This document shows, piece by piece, positions 28,104 through 36,249 of a DNA stretch of 36,249 bases; position 1 is the stretch's first letter, and each line of letters opens with the position of its first letter. The DNA is from Thiotrichaceae bacterium (GTDB taxonomy: Bacteria > Pseudomonadota > Gammaproteobacteria > Thiotrichales > Thiotrichaceae). The stretch is taken from positions 1 to 36,249 of the forward strand of contig WFWY01000033.1 of the NCBI GenBank assembly GCA_015490895.1, in the 5' to 3' direction. Under the pieces are notes generated by a model. It saw nothing but the letters and a program-made list of their open reading frames with translations. It was not told where the DNA came from and did not search any database. The translations under genes were made by a program, and so were the position numbers.

Positions 28104-28890
28104 ACTGTTTCACCCCTTCTACAATCCTTAAAGCTTCCACGGTTTCTTTGACATCGTGAACGCGAATAATATCAGAACCTTTCATGGCTGCAACAACAGC
28201 TGCTGAAAGACTACCATTCAAGCGTTTACCCACCGGAGCATCATCCAGCAAACTACCTATCATGCTCTTGCGGGAAATACCTATCAACAGTGGTAGATCA
28301 AAGCTCTTGAAACGATCCAGCTTCGCCAGCAATTCCAGATTATGTGCTAACGTCTTGCCAAATCCAAAGCCTGGATCCAGTAGCAGACGATCACGATGAA
28401 TACCCATCGTTTGGCAGGCCTCAATACGTTGCTTAAAAAAGTCGCTCACTTCCTTAATCACGTCTGTATAGCCCGGTAACTTTTGCATAGAACTGGGTTG
28501 ACCCTGCATATGCATCAAACAGATTGGTACAGAGGTTGTAGCACACACCTGCAAGGTCCCTGGCTCCTGCAAGGCACGCACGTCGTTGATCATATCAACT
28601 CCAACCTTCAGCGCTTCTTCCATCACAACAGCCTTGCTGGTATCAACTGATAGCCGTACCTGGCCAGTTGCCTTGATCGCTTCGATCACGGGAATGACAC
28701 GGTCTAACTCTTCTTGCAAAGAAACCTCTACTGCCCCAGGCCGTGTAGATTCCCCTCCCACATCGATGATATGCGCCCCTTCAGCAATGAGTCGGTGTGC
28801 TTGCTGTACAGCAGCACCCCGTGACTGGAAAGCCCCCCCATCTGAAAAAGAATCGGGCGTGACATTAAGAATACCCATTACCTGAATCAT
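28096..28890 (-). CDS. folP: Dihydropteroate synthase
   Basis: Condenses p-aminobenzoate with dihydropterin pyrophosphate in folate synthesis; the target of sulfonamides. The 264-residue product has [16 protein letters not shown] near the N-terminus, [24 protein letters not shown](V) with [32 protein letters not shown] and the final [13 protein letters not shown]. Overlap with glmM suggests co-transcription. It is separated from ftsH upstream by about 400 bp containing a strong terminator and a repeat, so it probably has its own promoter, unlike a fused ftsH-folP-glmM unit. Confidence 0.97.
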   Translation of the reverse strand: MIQVMGILNVTPDSFSDGGAFQSRGAAVQQAHRLIAEGAHIIDVGGESTRPGAVEVSLQEELDRVIPVIEAIKATGQVRLSVDTSKAVVMEEALKVGVDMINDVRALQEPGTLQVCATTSVPICLMHMQGQPSSMQKLPGYTDVIKEVSDFFKQRIEACQTMGIHRDRLLLDPGFGFGKTLAHNLELLAKLDRFKSFDLPLLIGISRKSMIGSLLDDAPVGKRLNGSLSAAVVAAMKGSDIIRVHDVKETVEALRIVEGVKQYE

Positions 28891-29049
28891 CTCTCTAGTC
28901 TCCAGACTTGTTCACGCAATATATTCCGGGCAACGCACAGAACGAAAATTGACAGTCCATTAAATATATTTATCAACAAGTTAAAAGGTTATTGAACGTA
29001 AGTACTCGAAGCTCGCAGACGAAGGTACATTCCAGGAAAAGAAGAAATG

Positions 29050-29073
29050 AAAAAAGGCGCCACAAGGCGCCTT
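29050..29073 (-). terminator. Rho-independent terminator of the rlmE-ftsH transcript
   Basis: Read on the minus strand, AAGGCGCC, a TTGT loop and GGCGCCTT form a perfect GC-rich stem followed by a run of T (GCCTTTTTTCATTTC). It lies about 220 bp past the ftsH stop and before folP, so it should end transcription coming from ftsH. Confidence 0.85.
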
Positions 29074-29129
29074 AAGTCCGACATAAGTTGTGCTGCCAGT
29101 TTCAAGACAGGATAGCTCCGGTGAGCCTC

Positions 29130-29296
29130 TTAAGGAGCCTCTGATTAAGTCCGGACGAATTTCCTGTGAGATGAAATGCGTCAGTTTTTTGATAGAAAAG
29201 TTAGCAATAGTCATTCTATTGGTCACTTTTATAGCGAAAAAATGGCGATATTTCAGCCTCAGGAAAACGATTGGGACTTGATCAGAGTCTCCTTAA
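29130..29296. repeat. Family A inverted-repeat element, reference full copy (167 bp)
   Basis: The outermost 23 bp of the two ends are inverted repeats with two mismatches: left TTAAGGAGCCTCTGATTAAG and right TGATCAGAGTCTCCTTAA. Complementarity extends inward to TTTCCTGTGAG and CCTCAGGAAA. The core has GTTAGCAATAG and TATTGGTCACTTTTATAGCG. The right end contains the ftsH stop codon (29293-29295). Its minus strand has an open frame starting MTNRMTIANFSIKKL that recurs in other copies but is not a gene. Confidence 0.85.
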
Positions 29297-31236
29297 TGAG
29301 TACTGGCAGGCCCTCCTATGGAGCTGTCTTTTTTCGATATATCCGCTGCATTCTTCGTCTGGTGGTCTTCCTCAGGCACAACCGAACCAGAGTCACTATC
29401 ATCATCGTCTGACCAGTCTTCAGGTGGAGGCGGTGTTTTTCCATCCATCAACGCTTTCAGCTGGTGCATATCAATGGTTTCATATTTCATGAGTGCCTCT
29501 GACATGGCATGTAGAATATCTATTTTTTCGTTAAGAATATCTTTCGCACGTTGATAATTTCTGTCAATCAGGTCACGAATTTCTTCATCAATGGCATGTG
29601 CAGTATCATCCGACATCTGCTTATGTTGTGTCACTGAACGGCCAAGGAACACCTCACCTTCATCTTCACTATATGCCAGCGGCCCCATCCGGTCTGACAA
29701 GCCCCACTTTGTCACCATATTACGGGCAATATCGGTTGCCCGTTCAATATCATTTGAGGCACCAGTGGTTACCCTGTCATGTCCAAAGATCAGCTCTTCA
29801 GCAACCCTGCCTCCAAACAGGCTGGACAACTGGCTTTCGAGATGCCGCTTACTGTGACTATAGCGATCTTCTTCCGGCAAGAACATGGTAATACCCAGAG
29901 CACGTCCACGTGGAATAATGGAAACCTTGTAGACGGGGTCATGCTCAGGCACAGTCAAACCGACAATCGCATGACCGGCTTCATGATAGGCAGTAAGCTT
30001 TTTTTCATCCTCACTCATGACCATGGATTTACGTTCAGCACCCATCATGATTTTATCTTTTGCTTTCTCAAAATCTTCCATATTTACAGTACGCTTATCA
30101 GAACGTGCTGCAAACAGAGCGGCTTCATTAACCAGGTTTGCCAGATCAGCACCTGAAAACCCCGGTGTACCACGCGCCAGCAGCTTGGGCTTGACATCAT
30201 CAGCCAGTGGAACCTTACGCATATGGACTTTCAAAATCTGTTCGCGTCCACGCACATCCGGCAGTGGCACCACAACCTGACGGTCGAATCGTCCGGGACG
30301 AAGTAGTGCTTTATCCAGCACATCCGGTCTGTTGGTTGCTGCAATGACGATAACCCCTTCATTACCTTCGAAACCATCCATTTCAACCAGCAACTGGTTC
30401 AGGGTTTGTTCGCGTTCGTCATGTCCACCACCCACACCGGCACCCCGCTGGCGTCCAACAGCGTCTATTTCATCAATAAAGATAATACAGGGCGCGTGTT
30501 TTTTTGCTGTTTCAAACATATCCCGAACACGGGAGGCACCTACGCCAACAAACATTTCCACAAAGTCTGAGCCGGAGATACTAAAAAATGGCACCTTGGC
30601 CTCACCGGCGATAGCGCGTGCCAGTAATGTTTTACCCGTACCGGGGGAACCAACCATCAATACGCCTCGTGGTATTTTCCCCCCCAGCTTCTGAAACTTG
30701 CTTGGATCCCTCAGAAAATCAACTACTTCGGTGACATCATCTTTGGCTTCTTCACAGCCGGCCACATCATTAAAGGTTACTTTTACCTGGTCATCCGTCA
30801 TCATGCGTGCCCGGCTCTTGCCAAAAGACATAGGGCCGCCCTTGCCGCCCCCGCCCTGCATTTGACGCATAATATAAATCCACAGGCCAATAATCAGCAG
30901 AAATGGCGCCCAGCTGATAATAATCTCCCACAGGAGTGAATTTTCCTTAGGCGGCATAGCATTGACCTGGACATCATTTGCCAGCAAATCATCGATCATT
31001 TTTGGATCATTGGGAGGGGTATATGTGGTGAATTTCTGCCCGCTTTTGGTTTTTGCAATAATATTCTGTTCCTGAATATTAACCGACACAATATTACCGT
31101 CTTTCACCTCTTTCAGGAATTGCGAATAACTTAATGCCCTTGAGTTTTGTAGCGGCTGCTGGAATTTCTGGAACACCAAAATCAGCATCATTGCAATGGC
31201 TACCCAGATGAGTATGTTTTTTGTTAGATCGTTCAA
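29293..31236 (-). CDS. ftsH: ATP-dependent zinc metalloprotease FtsH
   Basis: Membrane-anchored AAA+ protease that degrades misfolded membrane proteins and regulators such as LpxC in enterics. The 647-residue product has two membrane helices (about 8-22 and 103-122) around a periplasmic domain. Walker A is GSPGTGKT (196-203), Walker [12 protein letters not shown], the second region of homology [20 protein letters not shown], and the zinc site HEAGH (418-422). The start is TTG with AAGGTG upstream, and the N-terminus [11 protein letters not shown] fits the family. The acidic, Ser-rich tail ([19 protein letters not shown]) ends at a stop inside a family A repeat. Confidence 0.97.
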   Translation of the reverse strand: MNDLTKNILIWVAIAMMLILVFQKFQQPLQNSRALSYSQFLKEVKDGNIVSVNIQEQNIIAKTKSGQKFTTYTPPNDPKMIDDLLANDVQVNAMPPKENSLLWEIIISWAPFLLIIGLWIYIMRQMQGGGGKGGPMSFGKSRARMMTDDQVKVTFNDVAGCEEAKDDVTEVVDFLRDPSKFQKLGGKIPRGVLMVGSPGTGKTLLARAIAGEAKVPFFSISGSDFVEMFVGVGASRVRDMFETAKKHAPCIIFIDEIDAVGRQRGAGVGGGHDEREQTLNQLLVEMDGFEGNEGVIVIAATNRPDVLDKALLRPGRFDRQVVVPLPDVRGREQILKVHMRKVPLADDVKPKLLARGTPGFSGADLANLVNEAALFAARSDKRTVNMEDFEKAKDKIMMGAERKSMVMSEDEKKLTAYHEAGHAIVGLTVPEHDPVYKVSIIPRGRALGITMFLPEEDRYSHSKRHLESQLSSLFGGRVAEELIFGHDRVTTGASNDIERATDIARNMVTKWGLSDRMGPLAYSEDEGEVFLGRSVTQHKQMSDDTAHAIDEEIRDLIDRNYQRAKDILNEKIDILHAMSEALMKYETIDMHQLKALMDGKTPPPPEDWSDDDDSDSGSVVPEEDHQTKNAADISKKDSSIGGPASTH

Positions 31237-31292
31237 AATTTCACCTTAACTATTAAACACCCGTTGGTTTGGAACGAGCACAGCTACTTATT

Positions 31293-31910
31293 TTACACAA
31301 GTTTTTGACCAAGTACATAAACTTCACGGCTACGTGGTCGCGATGCTTTCGGTTTTATAATTTTCACCTTCTGAAAAATGTGCCGCACCGCTTTAATATA
31401 ATCATCTGAGCCCTGCCCCTGAAACAGCTTGGCAACAAAAGCACCGTCCCTGTCAAGAATACGACTCGCCATGTCCAGCGCAAGTTCACATAAATAAATA
31501 GATTTGGGCTGATCAATAGAGTCCACCCCACTGATATTGGGTGCCATATCAGAAATAACAAGGTCGCACTTGTCACTACCCAGGGTAGATAGTAGTGCTT
31601 CAAACACATCATCCTCACGAAAATCACCCTGAACAAATTCCACGTGAGGCAGGGGATCAACAGGCAAAATATCACTGGCTACTACTCTGCCACTGTCCCC
31701 CACCAGCGTTGCACAAAACTGGCTCCATCCACCCGGCGCAGCTCCCAGGTCAACCACTCTCATACCGGGTTTAATGATCTGGCTTTTTTGCTGAATTTCT
31801 ATTAGCTTGTACACCGCTCTGGAGCGATAACCGTCTTGCCGTGAGCGCTTGACATACTCATCGTCAAAATGCTCATCTAGCCAGCGTTTGCTACTTTTAC
31901 TTCTGGACAT
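31293..31910 (-). CDS. rlmE: 23S rRNA 2'-O-methyltransferase (U2552)
   Basis: Heat-shock-linked methyltransferase RrmJ/FtsJ, which methylates U2552 of 23S rRNA late in 50S assembly. The 205-residue product has VVDLGAAPGGWSQ for S-adenosylmethionine and the K-D-K-E tetrad: K35 (RAVYKLIEIQ), D in VISDMAPN, K in FVAKLFQG and E in SREVYVLG. The ATG at 31910 is chosen because MSRSKSSKRWLDEHF is the conserved N-terminus; a longer frame adds 19 residues. It is followed by ftsH after 56 bp, as in E. coli, and diverges from yhbY. Confidence 0.96.
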   Translation of the reverse strand: MSRSKSSKRWLDEHFDDEYVKRSRQDGYRSRAVYKLIEIQQKSQIIKPGMRVVDLGAAPGGWSQFCATLVGDSGRVVASDILPVDPLPHVEFVQGDFREDDVFEALLSTLGSDKCDLVISDMAPNISGVDSIDQPKSIYLCELALDMASRILDRDGAFVAKLFQGQGSDDYIKAVRHIFQKVKIIKPKASRPRSREVYVLGQKLV

Positions 31911-32073
31911 ATGGGTGTGACTCAGTTCTACTTGACATTCAGGCTCCCCACGCAAACAGCATTTCATACCTGAGCGTACGAGGGAGCTTGTTACTATTTA
32001 TTTATTGATCCAGGAAAGCCCGGCAGCACCATGAACGACTAAGCCTGGACAATGTTCACTCTACCGGAATCCC

Positions 32074-32096
32074 TTTAGGGAGCCCCTGATAATCAG
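32074..32096. repeat. Possible solo end of a family A element
   Basis: TTTAGGGAGCCCCTGATAAT resembles the left end TTAAGGAGCCTCTGATTAAG of family A. No core or partner end follows, so it may be a degenerate remnant or coincidence. It sits between rlmE and yhbY. Confidence 0.3.
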
Positions 32097-32159
32097 AATT
32101 TTTATTCGAGGTGCCCCAACCCAGCATATACAAAGGACTTCCCTGATGATGAGGTTATC

Positions 32160-32447
32160 ATGGAACTAAGTAATACAGAGAAAAAAACACTCAAAGGATT
32201 GGCACATAATTTGCGCCCACTGGTGATGATAGGCCAGCAGGGGCTCAAGGAATCCATCCATAGTGAAATGGAAACCGCCCTGGATTTTCATCAGCTGGTC
32301 AAAGTAAAAATTATCGCCGATAACCGTGAGCAACGAAAAACGATAATTAAACAACTTTCCGAGCAGCACAAAGCTACGGTTATCCAGACTATAGGACACA
32401 CCGCAGTATTTTATCGAACCAATAAAGATAAAGCCCGGCTCTATTGA
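32160..32447 (+). CDS. yhbY: YhbY-type RNA-binding protein (CRM domain)
   Basis: Ribosome-assembly factor with a CRS1-YhbY domain that associates with pre-50S particles. The 95-residue product has LSNTEKKTLKGLAHNLRPLV, the GxxG loop MIGQQGLKES (GQQG), and VKVKIIADNREQRKTII. The genomic place divergent from rlmE-ftsH matches E. coli. A GAGG lies just before the ATG. The TGA stop coincides with the left end of a family A repeat, so the 3' UTR is repeat-derived. Confidence 0.95.
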   Translation: MELSNTEKKTLKGLAHNLRPLVMIGQQGLKESIHSEMETALDFHQLVKVKIIADNREQRKTIIKQLSEQHKATVIQTIGHTAVFYRTNKDKARLY

Positions 32448-32606
32448 AGGCCTGATTAAGTCCGGTCGAATTTCCTGTGAGATGATATTCGACAGTTTTT
32501 TGACAGAAAAGTTAGCAATGGTCACTCTATTGGTCACTTTTATAGCGAAAAAAGGCGATATTTCAGCCTCAGAGAAACGATCGGGACTTGATCAGAATCT
32601 CCTTAT
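32444..32606. repeat. Family A inverted-repeat element after yhbY (about 163 bp)
   Basis: The left end is eroded (TTGAAGGCCTGATTAAGTCC) and the right end is GGGACTTGATCAGAATCTCC followed by TTAT. The interior is the closest match to the copy at 29130. It contains GTTAGCAATGGTCACTC and TATTGGTCACTTTTATAGCG. It begins at the yhbY stop codon and fills the gap to the convergent thioesterase gene. Confidence 0.8.
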
Positions 32607-32643
32607 CAATGCAAAACCCTATTCTTTGTGCCATGTGGTGAAA

Positions 32644-33123
32644 CTACGGATTCAAATTCCAGGATCTTTGTAACACCTCTACTGCCTCCGCAACACGCTG
32701 CGGAGGTATCACACCACTTCTTCCACGAATAACCGAACGGGATGTGCCGATGGCTACCTGCGTGTCGCCTCTGGTAAATTCATGACGGCTATAAAAGTAC
32801 TTTTCATCATAATCGTGGATATGCATTTTAATGGTATATTCCTGAAATAGTGTCAAAGAAGCCTTGTAAGTCATATCATGGTAAGCAATCAGGGGCATCC
32901 AACCATGCTGCTTCATCACACGCAGCAACCCCGTGCGTACAAACAAATCAAAACGGGACAAGTCACACAAAGTGAGAAAACGCCCATTATTCACATGCAA
33001 ATTAACATCCAGGTCATTCGGCCAAACCCTTAGGGAAAATTCATTTCTCAGGTCATCCGGTGTAATCACGCTGGCACGACGAGCTCGCCAGTAGATCCAG
33101 AGCATTCGCAGATAAAGATTCAT
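32644..33123 (-). CDS. Hotdog-fold thioesterase (4HBT-like)
   Basis: 159-residue protein resembling acyl-CoA thioesterases of the Them6/4HBT_2 type. The N-terminus is weakly hydrophobic (YLRMLWIYWRARR). The hotdog signature WPNDLDVNLHVNNGRFLTL (34-52) follows, with Asp37 and Asp39 as candidate catalytic residues and Asn/His pairing typical of the family. Then come LSRFDLFVRTGL and a beta-rich C-terminus (YSRHEFTRGDTQVAIGTSRSV). It lies downstream of the hydrolase on the same strand, separated by a family B repeat. It could release free fatty acids or remodel acyl-CoA used by the desaturase operon. The substrate is not predictable. Confidence 0.8.
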   Translation of the reverse strand: MNLYLRMLWIYWRARRASVITPDDLRNEFSLRVWPNDLDVNLHVNNGRFLTLCDLSRFDLFVRTGLLRVMKQHGWMPLIAYHDMTYKASLTLFQEYTIKMHIHDYDEKYFYSRHEFTRGDTQVAIGTSRSVIRGRSGVIPPQRVAEAVEVLQRSWNLNP

Positions 33124-33150
33124 GTATCTATCCTTTTGAGATATTTACTA

Positions 33151-33184
33151 TTTTCGGACAGCCTTCCAGAAGCTTGTCCGAAAA
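33151..33184. repeat. Inverted repeat at the left edge of family B copy 2
   Basis: TTTTCGGACA (33151-33160) is exactly complementary to TGTCCGAAAA (33175-33184). It includes the left end of the family B element, suggesting an inverted fragment of a second family B end next to it. No T-run follows, so it is not a clear terminator. Confidence 0.5.
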
Positions 33185-33328
33185 CAGGAAGCGTAGCGAA
33201 AATCACAAGAATATTATAAGCCGGGCTCATTGAATGAGGCGAACAGTTGTTCTATTTAACGATTTCAATAAGTTCAGGTTATGATATTCATGGGGTTTGC
33301 AGTAGCTTCTTAGTTCTCGGACAGGCTC
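33170..33328. repeat. Family B inverted-repeat element, copy 2 (159 bp)
   Basis: Ends AAGCTTGTCCG and CGGACAGGCTC, 9 of 10 complementary. Same length and order as copy 1 at 18928-19086 (TCTATTTAAC, TTTCAATAAGTT, ATGAT, GGGTTTG). Its right 41 bp are read as the last codons and stop of the YheT-like hydrolase. Confidence 0.8.
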
Positions 33329-34226
33329 CTAGTTCAGGTGCCAGCTTGAATTGGCTCCGATATGATGTGTGGAAAAATCCCAGATGTCCACCATTGGGTA
33401 GCAGGTTTAATTCAAAACCCCTACGTGCTGGAATCTGTGAATACAGCTTGTTATAGGGGATGAGAGGGTCATTTGCCGAGTTAGTCAACTTGCAGGGGAT
33501 ACTTACCTCTTTGAGAAATTGCAGGGCACTATTCTCTGTATAATACTGCTCCAGGCTACCATAACCATTCAGGGGAACCGTAATCTGTTCATCGAAGTCA
33601 ATCATGCAGTCCACCTTCTCAAGTGTTGGCAAAATAGCTAGTGTCTTAGCATCTTTGCGTCTTTTCAGCAAACGCCGATAACGTGACAAAACGACTTTCT
33701 GATACAAACGGCTAAAGCCTTCATTAACAATTTTTGCTGTTAACCCCAGATCAAGCGGTACTGAAATACAATGCAGCAAACGTGTAAACCACTGGGCACA
33801 AGCATGCTTCGCAGCCCACTGGCTCAGTACAATCCCCCCCAGTGAAAAACCGATAATAGCGCTCAACGAGGTACCTGTTTTATCACACAGATAGCGAATC
33901 ACTTCATCAACGTCATCAACAGATCCGGCATTAAAATAACCTGCTGTAGTACCGGGAAAGTCTGTACAGTTTCTAAGTTCAACGACAACCGGCGTCATCC
34001 CTTCCTGCTGCAATTCTCTGACAGCAGCCTGAACAACAGGCGCATGCCGGTTACTCGCCATGCCCGGAATTAGTAAAACTGTCTTGTCATACTGCAGGGG
34101 AGCCGGATAATGTAATGCAACAAAGTCACCGTCCGATAGCGGTATTGTTTCCCACTCCCACGCGGGAGACCTGAAAGCTGACAGTGAAGGACGTATCGTC
34201 TCAACATGCCCCTTAAGTGCACTCAT
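33288..34226 (-). CDS. YheT-like alpha/beta-fold hydrolase with repeat-derived C-terminus
   Basis: 312-residue serine hydrolase of the YheT/ABHD type. The triad is S128 (IIGFSLGGIVLSQ), D253 (NSANDPLIP) and H281 (NGGHLGF). Family-specific parts include ELRNCTDFPGTTAGYFNAG and GFSRLYQKVVLSRYRRLLKR. YheT proteins usually end in a helix after the His segment. Here residues 300-312 (GACPRTKKLLQTP) and the stop are encoded by a family B repeat, so the native end was probably replaced. Activity may survive, since the triad is intact. ATGA overlaps join it to the di-iron hydroxylase-like gene. It likely acts on lipid or acyl esters. Confidence 0.85.
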   Translation of the reverse strand: MSALKGHVETIRPSLSAFRSPAWEWETIPLSDGDFVALHYPAPLQYDKTVLLIPGMASNRHAPVVQAAVRELQQEGMTPVVVELRNCTDFPGTTAGYFNAGSVDDVDEVIRYLCDKTGTSLSAIIGFSLGGIVLSQWAAKHACAQWFTRLLHCISVPLDLGLTAKIVNEGFSRLYQKVVLSRYRRLLKRRKDAKTLAILPTLEKVDCMIDFDEQITVPLNGYGSLEQYYTENSALQFLKEVSIPCKLTNSANDPLIPYNKLYSQIPARRGFELNLLPNGGHLGFFHTSYRSQFKLAPELGACPRTKKLLQTP

Positions 34227-34918
34227 ATTAATCCAGCCTTTTTCATATCCCTGTAGTCTCCCAGGGTTGCTTTACGGGAAACACCCCGTATAACATCCGC
34301 CCCTAACACCAGGTTGAAATTGGATTTTCCTCCATACTTATGGTGGATAAAGTGGTTAACAGCCACTTGTCGCATGTAGCGTGTATTCATCAACCATTTC
34401 AGCCAGAAGCTAGAACTTTTCTGCACCTCTGCTCTCGGGATATGTATGTAATAATGTAACCAGCGTGACATCGGAATTGGCAACCAGGCTGAAATACAAA
34501 TCCCCAGAAAAATGATGTCATTAAACAGGACATAAAATAATGGCAAGGGTAACGCCAGTACAATCATATACTTGATAACGCCTGTTGCACCCAGGCCAAC
34601 GCCGTACCCTGAATTGATAATCAACCTGCCGTGGATGCCCCGTTTGACAAGTTTCTGCTGGAGCTTCTTTTCCTCTTCCTCGGACGCAAACTGTCGGGTA
34701 TGGGCAGTTTTGAATGTATGATAATGGTGAATAATATGATGCGTATAATAAGAGCTTGTTAACCCCGAAAAAAGGCGTGGATAGCGCTTGTAAAACCGAT
34801 AAAACCTGGACGGTGCATCCGATACATACTGATGCATGAATGATTCCACATACGAGCCTGAAAAATAGCCAATACACAAACCGGATACAAAATAAAGTGC
34901 TGTTATGAGCATGATCAT
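34223..34918 (-). CDS. Membrane di-iron hydroxylase/sterol desaturase-like protein
   Basis: 231-residue membrane protein with several hydrophobic segments and histidine clusters of the fatty acid hydroxylase superfamily: HHIIHHYH (60-67), HYYIH (155-159) and HFIHH (189-193). These would bind two irons for O2-dependent C-H hydroxylation or desaturation of a lipid. A charged stretch after the first cluster (SEEEEKKLQQK) is unusual. It lies in a 4-bp-overlapping chain between a fatty acid desaturase and a hydrolase, pointing to joint lipid modification. The substrate is unknown, and the family call rests on the histidine pattern and topology. Confidence 0.7.
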   Translation of the reverse strand: MIMLITALYFVSGLCIGYFSGSYVESFMHQYVSDAPSRFYRFYKRYPRLFSGLTSSYYTHHIIHHYHTFKTAHTRQFASEEEEKKLQQKLVKRGIHGRLIINSGYGVGLGATGVIKYMIVLALPLPLFYVLFNDIIFLGICISAWLPIPMSRWLHYYIHIPRAEVQKSSSFWLKWLMNTRYMRQVAVNHFIHHKYGGKSNFNLVLGADVIRGVSRKATLGDYRDMKKAGLI

Positions 34919-35919
34919 GCTCCAAACTTCACAAGCTGTGAGGTCTTTTCATCCCACAATTTAAGACCAAACGATGCAGGAATATCCTGATATCGCAGCA
35001 CCGTTAACTCAGCAGGGCTACCCAAATCTTGATGAGCCACAGGGAGGTGATAGTTCGGAATTCGAGAATCAAGATGGTGAATGTGGTGGTAACCTATATT
35101 CCCGGTTAACCAATGTCCAACCCTGCCAAGATTCAAAAAAGAAGAACCTTTCAGTGAGGCCTCCGCATGATTCCATCTCTCCCTGTCGCTCCAGTAAGTC
35201 CCCTGATAGTTGTGCTGTACATAAAAAAGAACAATCGCCATCATCGCGGCAAGCCACAGAGAAAGAGCCTCCACCACTAGCACTGCCATCCAGTCAAAAA
35301 ACAGACACAAGCACCCAATCCGCAGCACAATTAACGCATTAGTCAACACGATACTTTGCAGGGATTTTCTGTTTTTCCTTGCAGTAGCATGCGGCCATTT
35401 AAACCAGATGAAAAACTGAAACAATGCTCCCAGCACGACCATCACAAATGGATTGCGGTACAGCTTGTAAGCAAGTTGTGAACGCCCGGAGAGACTGGCA
35501 TATTCTGCCTTGGTCAGTACGCGAATATCACCAATATTACGACCCTGCAAGTTACCAGAATGTGCGTGATGAAAAGCGTGTTGCTGTTTCCAGTAAACAT
35601 GGGGAACATGGGTAAAAATGGATAACAAAAGACCCAGATAATTATTTGCCTTTACAGACTTTAAATAAGCATGATGGGCACAATCATGCTGAATGATAAA
35701 AATACGAATAATAGAAAAAGCCAGTAATAATATTAACCCTGAAAACAAGGATGCTGATAGCAGATCGGATGACACTAAAAGTGAGCCAAAAACCTGCACT
35801 GCCGAAACGTATAGAACACAATATAGAACACTATTCAGAAAAGTCTGCTTGACGCTGGAAGACAAATCTGCTCTCAACAAACGGACATTAACTGCTGCGA
35901 AACTTTCAGTAGAAGCCAT
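34915..35919 (-). CDS. Membrane fatty acid desaturase
   Basis: Di-iron acyl desaturase of 334 residues with three histidine boxes: HDCAHH (78-83), HAFHH (114-118) and HHIHH (278-282), the last in GNIGYHHIHHLDSRIPNY. Hydrophobic segments flank them (about 30-75, 155-172 and 192-235). It introduces a double bond in membrane lipid or acyl-CoA chains using O2, so the cell is at least partly aerobic. The ATG at 35919 is preferred because AAGGA lies 7 nt upstream; the longer frame adds eight residues. It is first in the operon desaturase, hydroxylase-like gene, hydrolase. Regiospecificity cannot be read from the sequence. Confidence 0.9.
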   Translation of the reverse strand: MASTESFAAVNVRLLRADLSSSVKQTFLNSVLYCVLYVSAVQVFGSLLVSSDLLSASLFSGLILLLAFSIIRIFIIQHDCAHHAYLKSVKANNYLGLLLSIFTHVPHVYWKQQHAFHHAHSGNLQGRNIGDIRVLTKAEYASLSGRSQLAYKLYRNPFVMVVLGALFQFFIWFKWPHATARKNRKSLQSIVLTNALIVLRIGCLCLFFDWMAVLVVEALSLWLAAMMAIVLFYVQHNYQGTYWSDRERWNHAEASLKGSSFLNLGRVGHWLTGNIGYHHIHHLDSRIPNYHLPVAHQDLGSPAELTVLRYQDIPASFGLKLWDEKTSQLVKFGA

Positions 35920-36249
35920 GAAGTATCCTTGTAAATAAAACAACGAGGCTTTTTAGAAGAAAGCATACGAAACCAGCAAACTACACACTGATGAAAGGTC
36001 TGCTTTTACGGACAAATAAGATATCGATTTATTATTTTTATTCGTGATTATGGCTCATACATACATGATTATATTTTTCTATGGTGCTATTAAGTGTAAG
36101 TATTGAATATAATACTTCGCAATAACTAATAACCATCATCAAAAAATACTATAGAGGGGGAGAACTACAATTACCCAACAATGTATAATTATTGAACTCA
36201 TTCGCCAGATGTGTATATTTACTAACCATTCTCCCGCTTGCTTTTAATC
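35920..36249. other. AT-rich upstream region of the desaturase operon
   Basis: No gene is seen. The stretch is AT-rich and should contain the desaturase promoter on the minus strand. It includes an inverted repeat AAGTATT (36098-36104) and AATACTT (36111-36117) with a 6-nt spacer, which could be an operator. The window ends before the next gene. Confidence 0.4.

Noticed and set aside
28981-29226. Minus-strand frame beginning MTNRMTIANFSIKKL, and a similar one at 32166-32537
   Set aside because: Both begin inside family A repeats and read out into unrelated flanks. The shared N-terminus is a by-product of the repeat, and the second one also covers yhbY in antisense.

Overview
This is a chromosomal segment of a gammaproteobacterium. 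Three conserved blocks have the order seen in Pseudomonas- or Oceanospirillales-type genomes: fabD-fabG-acpP-fabF-(pabB)-pabC-mltG-tmk-holB-pilZ; glmM/folP/ftsH/rlmE with divergent yhbY; and glnK-amtB. Many dispersed short inverted-repeat elements at gene ends suggest a repeat-rich, possibly host-associated lineage (Endozoicomonas-like is a guess; no 16S or other taxonomic marker is present). No tRNA, rRNA, CRISPR array, transposase or prophage gene was found.

Layout. 1-436: no convincing gene. 437-5721 (minus): recB-recD, helicase/nuclease subunits, with no recC beside them. 5998-8794: a divergent locus with an RpfF-like DSF synthase (minus) facing an acyl carrier protein and a ketosynthase (plus), sharing a promoter region with a large palindrome. 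8919-17601 (minus): a long fatty-acid/folate/envelope operon running fabD to pilZ, with 4-bp overlaps at many junctions. 17792-18632: infA and a convergent ampD. 18676-19086: two repeat elements in tandem. 19228-20529: a polysaccharide flippase-like membrane protein. 20563-23975 (minus): recQ overlapping a NamZ/DUF1343 gene. 24139-26637: a small exported CsgF-like protein, then glnK and amtB behind an NtrC-like site. 26766-31910 (minus): glmM, folP, ftsH and rlmE. 32160-32447: yhbY. 32644-35919 (minus): thioesterase, YheT-like hydrolase, di-iron hydroxylase-like protein and fatty acid desaturase, read desaturase first.

How the genes fit together. Lipid and acyl-chain chemistry dominates: the housekeeping fab genes, a second ACP/ketosynthase pair beside a DSF-synthase homologue, and an operon of membrane-lipid-modifying enzymes. 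The RpfF-like/ACP/KS locus is the best candidate for an undescribed system. It would give a DSF-type enzyme a dedicated carrier protein and elongating enzyme, possibly to make a distinctive fatty-acid signal. Peptidoglycan turnover (mltG, ampD, NamZ-like) and DNA repair (recB, recD, recQ) are also represented.

Two families of MITE-like elements are visible. Family A has five copies (about 155-180 bp, one deleted to 78 bp) with long terminal inverted repeats beginning TTAAGGAG. Family B has two 159-bp copies with GAGCTTGTCC-type ends. Neither encodes a transposase. Several copies supply or abut stop codons (pilZ, ftsH, yhbY), and one family B copy rewrites the last 13 codons of the hydrolase. 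Starts were moved to internal ATG codons where family length and a ribosome-binding site supported it (acpP, fabD, infA, glnK, recQ, rlmE, desaturase). ftsH and pabB appear to start at TTG and tmk at GTG.
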